Source: an uncultured Spirochaetota bacterium
GTDB taxonomy: Bacteria; Spirochaetota; Spirochaetia; JAFGXN01
Direction of reading: 5' to 3'
DNA: 56,320 nucleotides
Assembly (NCBI GenBank): GCA_944390005.1
Contig: CALXOJ010000011.1
Span: forward strand, 1 to 56,320
Below the pieces are notes generated by a model. It made no database searches and was not told the DNA's origin. It saw nothing but the letters and a program-made list of their open reading frames with translations. Position numbers and translations under genes: made by a program. Positions 49,817 through 56,320 of this stretch are shown here, piece after piece (positions within the stretch are counted from its first letter, which is position 1; every line of letters begins with the position of its first letter).

Positions 49817-50156
49817 CGCTTCTCTCTGTTGAAAAATTTCATAGCAAAAAACGGTGCCATATTGACGGTAAAGATCCGATGTTCAAAAACACTGCCGTTT
49901 CCGACGCCGAATTGATTCAGAGCTGTAACGAAATCTGCAGTCATCTGACTGAAATTGTCGAAAAAGACGGTGGGCTTACATGCCCGCAATGAAATCGACC
50001 GCCGGAAAATAAACCGACCGAACACCGAGCGAAACAGGAATTTTTAGATTTAAAGAGTAAATTTTAAATTTTTATCATATTTAATGAAAATTTAAGTTGC
50101 AAAATTCAAAATTGTAAGTGATAATGATAATGTAAAAATACCAATAGGAGGAAAAA
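49817..50156. other. Mostly gene-free stretch with a possible gene relic
   Basis: One plus-strand frame, ending at 49992, reads SVEKFHSKKRCHIDGKDPMF and then DAELIQSCNEICSHLTEIVE. It has coding-like composition but no start or ribosome-binding site and may be a remnant. The last 120 bp are A+T-rich and carry the promoter of the next lipoprotein gene. Confidence 0.35.
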
Positions 50157-50900
50157 ATGAAAGGAAAAATCTTATTAATGGCAATTTTATCGGCGTCGGC
50201 TCTGTTGGGGTGTGGTGAAATCCAATATAAAACAGAACGAGGTATCTTTTTTAAAAATACTACAGATAGGGAGATTGATTATGCCTACAGCACAAGAGGG
50301 GTAATAGGATATCAATTTGAAGCACAAGGGAAAAAAATCGACTATGCGGCAGCGACTCTTTTGCCCGGCGAGGAAAAGGAAGCGTACGGAGTAGCGATTT
50401 ATAGACCTGATGGTGCCGATTTTTGGAATTTTTATTTCATGTTACGGATTCCGTATGAAGGGGAACAAAAGTGGCTTTGTGTTTACATGTATACTTCAAC
50501 TCAAACTCGTGTAGTGGAGATAACAGAAGAATTGATTCAGAAAATAGAGAATGAAACGAAGACATATACTGACTTACCCGATGTGCCGTTTAGTTATATA
50601 GGTAAAAACGAAATTACCGACAAGACAAGTCCGTTAGCGAATAGTGGATGGGATATGGGGGAGATCGCCTTTCTTCCTTACTGGGACAGTTGGAGCAGTG
50701 AGAGCGAGTTTCCAGTTCAGGAAGCGAAAGAGGCAAGTAGTAATAGGGAGAATAATCAGATGGAGTATTATCAGGATGCAGGAATAACCGAATTCAGCTA
50801 TATATATCAGGATATAGTGTACTCCATGTCTCTGCAGGACGGCAAACGAACCCGCATCGGAGAAATAACGGAAGACGAAAAGAATCAGGGAGTGAAATAA
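50157..50900 (+). CDS. Putative lipoprotein of unknown function
   Basis: 247 residues. KGKILLMAILSASALLGC gives a signal peptide with lipobox ALLGC (Cys at 19). AGGAGG precedes the ATG. The mature protein has NTTDREIDYAYSTRG, a region with aromatic strands (DFWNFYFMLRIPYEGEQKW; about 88-106), and a hydrophilic tail. No domain is recognised. It is a single gene with an A+T-rich promoter region and a strong terminator, and its base composition is somewhat lower in G+C than its neighbours. Confidence 0.72.
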   Translation: MKGKILLMAILSASALLGCGEIQYKTERGIFFKNTTDREIDYAYSTRGVIGYQFEAQGKKIDYAAATLLPGEEKEAYGVAIYRPDGADFWNFYFMLRIPYEGEQKWLCVYMYTSTQTRVVEITEELIQKIENETKTYTDLPDVPFSYIGKNEITDKTSPLANSGWDMGEIAFLPYWDSWSSESEFPVQEAKEASSNRENNQMEYYQDAGITEFSYIYQDIVYSMSLQDGKRTRIGEITEDEKNQGVK

Positions 50901-50903
50901 ACG

Positions 50904-50932
50904 AATCCCGTCCGACGGACGGGATTTTTTTT
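50904..50932 (+). terminator. Intrinsic terminator of the lipoprotein gene
   Basis: ATCCCGTCC and GGACGGGAT form a 9-bp stem with a 3-nt loop, followed by a T-run. Confidence 0.92.
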
Positions 50933-51001
50933 CGAATTGCACAGCGGCTGCGGCGCGTACGATTTAATGAACGGTTCAAGACTGCTGCCGTAAATCTGAA
51001 T

Positions 51002-51025
51002 AAAAAACCCGGCTTTGCGCCGGGT
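51002..51025 (-). terminator. Intrinsic terminator of nox
   Basis: CCCGGC and GCCGGG with a short loop; on the minus strand a T-run follows. It lies just after the nox stop. Confidence 0.88.
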
Positions 51026-51030
51026 CGTTG

Positions 51031-52386
51031 TCATCGGGCGGTGTAAGCCACCATTGTCATCCAGGAGAGCGGTTTGTTGTAGTGAGGCAGGAAGAAAAAG
51101 TCGGAGAGGGCGAATTGGCGGACGTTCATGCCGTTTTGAATTGCCAGTGAGAAAGCATGAATAGCTTCCGCGTGGTTGTGATTCGAAGCAATTTGAGCGC
51201 CGACCAAGCGTCCGCTGTCTTCTTCGTAAACAATTTTAACCGCAACATCTTCGTAAGTCGGCATAAACTCAGGGCGTTCGGCGTCTCGAAAAAAGTTCGA
51301 TTTGACTTTCAATCCTTTCGCTTTAGCCGCTTCTTCCGACAGTCCGGTAGAGGCCATGTTGTAACCGAATACGCAGATAGCGTTGGAGCCCTGCGTACCG
51401 ACATATTCAACCGATTGCCCCAACGCGTTGCAGGCGGCAACAATCCCCATTCGCACGGCGTTGGTTGCCAGCGCAATGTATTCATCTTTTCCCGATGCGC
51501 AGGAGTGAACCGCCGCACAGTCGCCGATGGCGTAAACATCCTTTTCGGAGGTTTCCATTTTCATGTTGACTTTGATGGCGCCGTTGGGCAGCGTTTTCAG
51601 ATGATCTTTGTAAAGGTCGCTGTTGGGGCGGAATCCGACGGATAAAACAGCCATATCAACGTCATAAGCGCCTTTGTCGGTAATCACCCGCTGCAGACGG
51701 CCGTCGCCTTCGAATTTCTTCACTGTTTCACCTAAATGCAGTTCGATTCCGGCGTCCCGAATGCGTTTTTCGGCTTCGTCTGTGATTTCTTTATCAAAGT
51801 AATTGGCCATAACGCGAGGCATGGCTTCCGTCAGAATCACCTCTTTACCGCGGTTTTTAAATGCTTCAACCAATTCGACACCGATGTAGCCGGCGCCGAT
51901 GACCATTACGCGTTTGACTTCCGGTTTGGAGATTTCGTTGATGATGTCCCGTCCTTGCTGATACAATTTGGAGAAGAAAATGCCCTTTTTCAAGCCGTAC
52001 TCGGTATTGGGATCGGTTAATCCTTCGATTGGCGGCATAACGGGCCACGAGCCGGCAGCCAGAATCAATTTGTCGTAATTGTCCTCGAACGCAGCTCCCG
52101 TCGCAAGGATTTTTCCCCGGATTTTTTTTGCACTCCAGTCGATTTCCGTTACATCGTATCCCATGCGCACGGAAATGCCTTCGCTCTCCAACCCTTCCGG
52201 AGAAGCGTAAAACAGTCCTTCCGGATCTTTAACCGTGCCGCCGACCCACAACGCGATTCCGCACGCCAAAAACGAAATGTTGTCGTTGCGATCGTATGCG
52301 ACAACTTGGCACGTCGGATCAGTCGCTTTCAGCGTTTTGGCGGCCCAAGTTCCGGCGTGATTACACCCGATGACAATGATTTTCAT
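51031..52386 (-). CDS. nox: NADH oxidase / CoA-disulfide-reductase-type flavoprotein
   Basis: 451 residues. FAD site IVIGCNHAGTWAAKTLKA (about 3-20), redox-active Cys in NISFLACGIALWVGG (about 36-50), NAD site VMVIGAGYIGVELVEAFKNR (about 159-178), second FAD motif KDVYAIGDCAAVH, and a C-terminal dimerisation domain. The single Cys at about position 42 is typical of water-forming NADH oxidases, which protect anaerobes from oxygen and restore NAD+. AAGGAG precedes the ATG. The flavodoxin-like gene is directly upstream (66 bp), possibly in the same operon. Confidence 0.92.
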   Translation of the reverse strand: MKIIVIGCNHAGTWAAKTLKATDPTCQVVAYDRNDNISFLACGIALWVGGTVKDPEGLFYASPEGLESEGISVRMGYDVTEIDWSAKKIRGKILATGAAFEDNYDKLILAAGSWPVMPPIEGLTDPNTEYGLKKGIFFSKLYQQGRDIINEISKPEVKRVMVIGAGYIGVELVEAFKNRGKEVILTEAMPRVMANYFDKEITDEAEKRIRDAGIELHLGETVKKFEGDGRLQRVITDKGAYDVDMAVLSVGFRPNSDLYKDHLKTLPNGAIKVNMKMETSEKDVYAIGDCAAVHSCASGKDEYIALATNAVRMGIVAACNALGQSVEYVGTQGSNAICVFGYNMASTGLSEEAAKAKGLKVKSNFFRDAERPEFMPTYEDVAVKIVYEEDSGRLVGAQIASNHNHAEAIHAFSLAIQNGMNVRQFALSDFFFLPHYNKPLSWMTMVAYTAR

Positions 52387-52452
52387 AAAATGCTCCTTAA
52401 AGATTTTATACTCTTTATTTTATTGCAATCATTACAAACGGTCAAGTTTTTT

Positions 52453-52965
52453 TTAATCGGATGCGATTTCTTTTTTGACAGCCTGAATCAGCGGATCGGC
52501 GAATTTTTTATCAACTTGACTGTATGAATGAGAAACGGTTCGGTACATCTCGCTCTCTTCACCTTCGGCTTTTTTGACAGCCGGAAGAAAAAAATTCCGC
52601 AGGATAAAACGGGTCGTTCGGCTCATTTTTTCCCAACAGAAACCGCCCGGCATATAAAAAAGATCAAGCCCCGCGCGTTTCTGTTTTTCGAGGAAGGCGG
52701 GCAAATCTTTGCTGTCTGCCGGAGAAGCGCCGACGGCAAACGCATACGATTTTTTAAAACGGCCGCGGTTGCGCAGAAACCAGCGGCTGCCCGGCAAGGC
52801 CGACGCCTTCACCGGCGCACCGAAGATCAAAACGGCGTCGGGATCGGGTTTGAGTTTACGGCGGTCTTTAAACGGCACAAGCTCTCCGTTTAAATCGGCA
52901 GCGATGAATTCGGCATACGCTTTTGTAAATCCGGTTTCCGATTTGTAAACAATAAACACTCTCAT
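52453..52965 (-). CDS. Flavodoxin-domain protein
   Basis: 170 residues. RVFIVYKSETGFTKAYAEFI (about 2-21) is the FMN phosphate loop of a flavodoxin fold, and AVLIFGAPVKASALPG (about 44-59) follows as the second strand. The rest resembles the Flavodoxin_5 group related to protoporphyrinogen oxidase HemG, without its specific insert being clear. It is a likely electron carrier or oxidoreductase, upstream of nox. No Shine-Dalgarno is present; TATAAT ends 5 nt before the ATG with a -35 at 17 bp, so the mRNA should be leaderless. Confidence 0.85.
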   Translation of the reverse strand: MRVFIVYKSETGFTKAYAEFIAADLNGELVPFKDRRKLKPDPDAVLIFGAPVKASALPGSRWFLRNRGRFKKSYAFAVGASPADSKDLPAFLEKQKRAGLDLFYMPGGFCWEKMSRTTRFILRNFFLPAVKKAEGEESEMYRTVSHSYSQVDKKFADPLIQAVKKEIASD

Positions 52966-52970
52966 AGCTC

Positions 52971-52999
52971 ATTATACCATTGCCGCAGTCCGAAAACAA
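52971..52999 (-). promoter_or_regulatory. Promoter of the flavodoxin-nox unit (leaderless)
   Basis: Minus strand TTGTTT (52994-52999), 17 bp, TATAAT (52971-52976), 5 nt, ATG. Confidence 0.65.
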
Positions 53000-53010
53000 G
53001 TTCGGCGCGG

Positions 53011-53038
53011 TTGCCTAAAACCGAAATTCGGATATAAT
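53011..53038 (+). promoter_or_regulatory. Promoter of the second MATE gene
   Basis: TTGCCT (53011-53016), 16 bp, TATAAT (53033-53038), divergent from the flavodoxin gene. Confidence 0.6.
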
Positions 53039-53055
53039 AAAAAGCAGGAAGCTGT

Positions 53056-54489
53056 TTGCATAAAAATTCAACAAAGAGAACATTTCCCGATAAACCGATG
53101 AAAAGCGACGCAACCCCATTACCCAACCCTCTCGGATATGAAAAACTCACAAAATTGCTTCGCAGCTACGCTGTTCCGAGCGTCATTGCCATGCTTGTCA
53201 GTTCGATGTACAATATTGTCGATCAGATTTTCATCGGGCAGGGCATCGGCTACCTCGGCAACGCGGCGACAAACGTCGTTTTTCCTCTGACAACAATCTG
53301 TCTGACTTTTTCATTATTAATCGGCGTCGGCTCGGCGATTCGGGTTTCGTTGGCGTTGGGTTCCGACCGTCGGGAGGAAGCTGCAAAAATCGCCGGCAAT
53401 GCGTTTGTTTTGATAGCGGCTGTCGGTTTGCTCTATTTGGCGGTGATTCAGCTCTTTTGCCGGCCGCTGCTGACGCTTTTCGGAGCGACGGCGGAGGTGA
53501 TGCCTTATGCCGAAACTTATATGAGAATCACCGCGCTCGGAATGCCGCTTTTGATCGCCATCAACGCCGGCAGTCAGCTGATTCGCGCCGACGGCAGCCC
53601 CCGCTACTCAATGGTTTGCAACGCCGCAGGAGCCGTCATCAACACGATTTTGGATCCGCTTTTCATCTTTGGACTTGATATGGGAATTGCCGGCGCGGCG
53701 TGGGCGACCGTCATCAGTCAGGCAGTTTCATTTGCGATTACCGTCGCCTACATTCCCCGATTCAAACAAATTCGACTGTCGTCAACGCACCTGCGTTTCA
53801 GTCTCTCCGAAACGGGAAAAATGGCAGCTTTCGGTATGAGCCATAGCGTCACACAGCTGTCGCTGACCCTTGTTCAAATTGTTCTGAATAACGCCTTGAC
53901 CCGTTACGGAGCGATGAGCGAATACGGCAGCGAAATTCCGCTGGCGGCGTGCGGAATCGTTTTGAAAATCAACGCCGTGCTGATCGGAATTATCATCGGA
54001 ATTTCGCAAGGAGCTCAGCCGATTATGAGCTTCAATTATGGAGCAGGAAAGTACAACCGTGTGCGGAAAATTTATTTGTTGGCGGTTGCCTGCGACATTG
54101 CGGCGGCGACAGCCGGATTTCTCATTTTGCAGCTTTTCCCGCGGCAAATCATTTCGCTCTTCGGAACGGGTGATGAACTGTATTTTGAGTTTGCGGTGCG
54201 CTTCCTTCGAACCTATCTGCTGATGCTGCCGCTCAACGGCGTGCAGATGATTTCATCGAATTTCTTTTCGGCTACCGGCAAGCCGGCAATCGGCGCGTTT
54301 TTAAGCCTCTCTCGGCAAGTGCTGCTGACTATTCCCGGAATTCTGATTCTCTCGGCGGTTTGGGGTCTGGATGGAATTCTCTTCGCCGCGCCGATTGCCG
54401 ACTTTGTCGCGTTTGCGCTCTCCGCCGCCTTTGTCGCCGTTCGTTTTGCCCGTCTGCGCCGCGCGGAAAAAACAAACACCGCAGTCTGA
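53056..54489 (+). CDS. MATE-family exporter, second copy
   Basis: 477 residues with about twelve membrane helices. LLRSYAVPSVIAMLVSSMYN, IVDQIFIGQGIGYLGNAATN and FSLLIGVGSAIRVSLALGSD are close to the first MATE gene in pattern but not in sequence. The start is either TTG 53056, with AGGA 6 nt upstream, or ATG 53098, which has no ribosome-binding site; I use TTG. The C-terminus ends normally (FAALRFARLRRAEK-type basic tail), unlike the first MATE gene. Substrate unknown. Confidence 0.87.
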   Translation: MHKNSTKRTFPDKPMKSDATPLPNPLGYEKLTKLLRSYAVPSVIAMLVSSMYNIVDQIFIGQGIGYLGNAATNVVFPLTTICLTFSLLIGVGSAIRVSLALGSDRREEAAKIAGNAFVLIAAVGLLYLAVIQLFCRPLLTLFGATAEVMPYAETYMRITALGMPLLIAINAGSQLIRADGSPRYSMVCNAAGAVINTILDPLFIFGLDMGIAGAAWATVISQAVSFAITVAYIPRFKQIRLSSTHLRFSLSETGKMAAFGMSHSVTQLSLTLVQIVLNNALTRYGAMSEYGSEIPLAACGIVLKINAVLIGIIIGISQGAQPIMSFNYGAGKYNRVRKIYLLAVACDIAAATAGFLILQLFPRQIISLFGTGDELYFEFAVRFLRTYLLMLPLNGVQMISSNFFSATGKPAIGAFLSLSRQVLLTIPGILILSAVWGLDGILFAAPIADFVAFALSAAFVAVRFARLRRAEKTNTAV

Positions 54490-54502
54490 GCTTCTCCGTT
54501 TC

Positions 54503-54531
54503 TTTACGAAATCCTCAAAATATGGTATGAT
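54503..54531 (+). promoter_or_regulatory. Promoter of ilvC
   Basis: TTTACG (54503-54508), 17 bp, TATGAT (54526-54531). The short leader has a small hairpin GAAGC-TCA-GCTTC followed by GGGAG before the ATG. Confidence 0.55.
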
Positions 54532-54566
54532 GCATTAAACGAAGCTCAGCTTCTGGGAGACAAATT

Positions 54567-56048
54567 ATGGGAAAAAATTACTTTAATTCCCTTCCGTGGA
54601 GGGAGGCGCTTTTACAGCTTGGTCACTGTCGTTTCATGGAAAGGGAAGAGTTCAATGATGGAACTAATGCTTTAAAAGGGAAAAAAATTGTCATCATCGG
54701 CTGCGGCGCGCAGGGTCTGAATCAAGGTCTGAATCTGCGCGACAGCGGTCTGGACGTCAGCTACGCCTTGCGCAAAGAGGCGATTGCCGAAAAACGCGCC
54801 AGCTGGAAGAATGCGACCGAGAACGGATTTAAAGTCGGCACTTACGACGAATTAATTCCGACAGCCGATCTTGTCGGCAATCTGACGCCTGACAAACAGC
54901 ATTCGAAAGTCATCGCCGCGGTGATGCCGCTGATGAAAAAAGGCGCCGCGCTCTGGTACAGCCACGGATTCAACATGGTTGAAGAAGGAATGGAAATCCG
55001 CCCCGACATTACAGTCGTGATGATGGCTCCGAAAGGACCGGGTTCGGAAGTGCGCACCGAATACAAACGCGGATTCGGAATCCCGACGCTGATTGCCGTT
55101 CATCCCGTAAACGACCCCGAAAATAAAGGATGGCCGATTGCAAAGGCGCTGGCCGTCGCAACCGGGGGCAGCCGCGCCGGCGTTTTGGAATCGTCGTTTG
55201 TCGCGGAAGTCAAATCGGATTTGATGGGCGAACAGACCATTCTCTGCGGCATGCTGCAAACCGGTTCGCTGCTCTGCTTCGACAAAATGGTCGAAAAAGG
55301 AATCGATCCCGGCTATGCCGTCAAACTCATCCAGTACGGCTGGGAAACCGTCACTGAAGCCTTAAAGTGGGGCGGCATCACGGCAATGATGGACCGCCTC
55401 TCCAATCCGGCGAAAATCAAAGCGCACAAGCTGTCGCTGGAACTGAAAACGATCATGGGCGGCCTCTACCGCAAACATCAGGACGATATTATTTCCGGCG
55501 AGTTCAGCCGCGTGATGATGGAAGATTGGGCCAACAACGACGTCAAATTGCTGACATGGCGGGAAGCCACCGGAAAAACGCCGTTTGAACAGGCTCCGGC
55601 TGCTTCCGTCGAAATCGGCGAACAGGAATACTTCGACAACGGCATTCTCATGGTTGCAATGGTAAAAGCGGGTGTCGAATTGGCATTCGAAACCATGACT
55701 GACGCCGGCATCAAAGCCGAAAGCGCTTACTACGAATCACTTCACGAAGTCCCGCTGATTGCCAACCTCATCGCCCGCAAAAAGCTCTACGAAATGAACA
55801 AAGTCATCTCCGACACCGCCGAGTACGGCTGTTACCTTTTCGACAACGCCTGCCGCCCGCTGTTAAAACCGTTCATGGAAAAAATTGACACCGACGTCAT
55901 CGGTAAAGGTCTTGCGCTTAAAGACACCGCCGTTTCCAACACCGAATTGATTCGGGTCAACGACGAAATCCGCAACCACCCCGTCGAAATCGTCGGCAAA
56001 AAACTGCGCGCCTACATGACCGCCATGAAAGCCGGCGCCGGCGTTTAA
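54567..56048 (+). CDS. ilvC: Ketol-acid reductoisomerase, long (class II) form
   Basis: 493 residues, matching the E. coli-type long enzyme with a duplicated knotted domain. NADPH site [20 protein letters not shown] (about 39-58); the residues [14 protein letters not shown] that follow fit NADPH preference. Metal and substrate residues lie in [17 protein letters not shown] and [16 protein letters not shown], repeated in the second half by [18 protein letters not shown]. It makes the dihydroxy acids of valine and isoleucine synthesis. GGGAG precedes the ATG; there is no leader peptide long enough for attenuation. No other ilv gene is in the window. Confidence 0.97.
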   Translation: MGKNYFNSLPWREALLQLGHCRFMEREEFNDGTNALKGKKIVIIGCGAQGLNQGLNLRDSGLDVSYALRKEAIAEKRASWKNATENGFKVGTYDELIPTADLVGNLTPDKQHSKVIAAVMPLMKKGAALWYSHGFNMVEEGMEIRPDITVVMMAPKGPGSEVRTEYKRGFGIPTLIAVHPVNDPENKGWPIAKALAVATGGSRAGVLESSFVAEVKSDLMGEQTILCGMLQTGSLLCFDKMVEKGIDPGYAVKLIQYGWETVTEALKWGGITAMMDRLSNPAKIKAHKLSLELKTIMGGLYRKHQDDIISGEFSRVMMEDWANNDVKLLTWREATGKTPFEQAPAASVEIGEQEYFDNGILMVAMVKAGVELAFETMTDAGIKAESAYYESLHEVPLIANLIARKKLYEMNKVISDTAEYGCYLFDNACRPLLKPFMEKIDTDVIGKGLALKDTAVSNTELIRVNDEIRNHPVEIVGKKLRAYMTAMKAGAGV

Positions 56049-56061
56049 CCGAATTCAATCA

Positions 56062-56093
56062 GGCCCCCTTTCATCGAGGTGGTCTTTTTTTTT
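56062..56093 (+). terminator. Intrinsic terminator of ilvC
   Basis: GGCCCCCT and AGGTGGTC form an imperfect stem (one mismatch, one G-T pair), followed by a run of nine T. Confidence 0.8.
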
Positions 56094-56239
56094 CGGGCGC
56101 GCGCCCCTGCGGGGCGCCGGGCTTTCCGCTGCAATTCGCAGCCTCCCGCGCCTTCACCGCGGCAAAGCTGCCGCTTTGCCCTGCGCCTTCTCTCCGTCGG
56201 CAGCTCATTTCCGCTCCAATCCCTCGCGCCTTCGGCGGC
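56090..56239. repeat. G+C-rich dispersed repeat, copy B
   Basis: Begins right at the end of the ilvC terminator and matches copy A (36034-36189) over most of its length with small indels. The last 80 bases of the window hold nothing else I can identify. Confidence 0.85.
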
Positions 56240-56320
56240 GTCCGCCGCTTTCTCAAATCCGCTGCCCGAAACGGGAACAAAAGTTGCTATCAAAAGCCGC
56301 AAAATGCTGCGTTAACGGCG

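Noticed and set aside
56045-56315. Small frames in the terminal G+C-rich repeat on both strands
   Set aside because: Low-complexity Arg/Ala/Pro-rich translations of a non-coding repeat that recurs at 36034.

Overview
The window reads as ordinary bacterial chromosome from a Gram-negative-type (diderm) bacterium of about 48 percent G+C with dense, short-spaced operons. My best guess is a Treponema-like spirochaete. The grounds are a regulatory HPr/HPr-kinase pair with no PTS permeases nearby, sigma-54, LptA/B/C-like genes, many lipoproteins, BspA-type leucine-rich repeats with bacterial Ig-like domains, and GTP-type PEP carboxykinase. No rRNA or tRNA marker is present, so this is inference.

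Layout. 1-2302: the end of an Rpn-family nuclease, a lipoprotein, an XRE regulator and a DUF2085 membrane protein. 2256-11244 (minus): a long cluster running lptC-lptA-lptB-rpoN-hpf-hprK-ptsH-sensor kinase-antiporter-trmH-DUF2085. It links envelope transport, sigma-54, ribosome hibernation and carbon-state signalling. 11342-15943 (plus): rbgA, a glycosyltransferase, a SUMF1 protein and an acidic repeat protein. 15933-21572: PEGA and SPOR-like envelope proteins, purU, a QueG-like protein and an aminotransferase. 21632-21854 is a gene-free stretch with a strong promoter, a structured transcript and an intrinsic terminator, a good candidate for an unrecognised small RNA. 21903-35910 is mostly core metabolism: pckG, YjbQ, nitroreductase, diguanylate cyclase, pheST, thrC, purB, lysC and a MATE transporter.

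35841-42037 is a restriction-modification island. It holds a complete NgoMIV-like system (predicted site GCCGGC), a second A+T-rich m5C system with its own nuclease and a Vsr mismatch endonuclease, and two relics of an MmeI-type enzyme. A 71-bp direct repeat and other dispersed repeats flank the first system.

43284-48623 is the most interesting part. Four consecutive transcription units each carry the same 21-bp, partly palindromic box at a fixed distance upstream of a -10 element. They encode a WYL-domain regulator translationally coupled to a DEDD exonuclease, a PD-(D/E)XK protein, a large BspA-like lipoprotein, and a 75-residue protein made of two Asp-boxes. I propose a WYL-controlled regulon that I do not recognise as described.

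48838-56048 returns to ordinary genes: DUF1848, a lipoprotein, NADH oxidase, flavodoxin, a second MATE transporter and ilvC. The window ends in a G+C-rich dispersed repeat also seen at 36034.

A pattern across the whole window is that at least seven genes without a Shine-Dalgarno sequence start 5-7 nt after a -10 hexamer that has a correctly spaced -35. This implies leaderless mRNAs.
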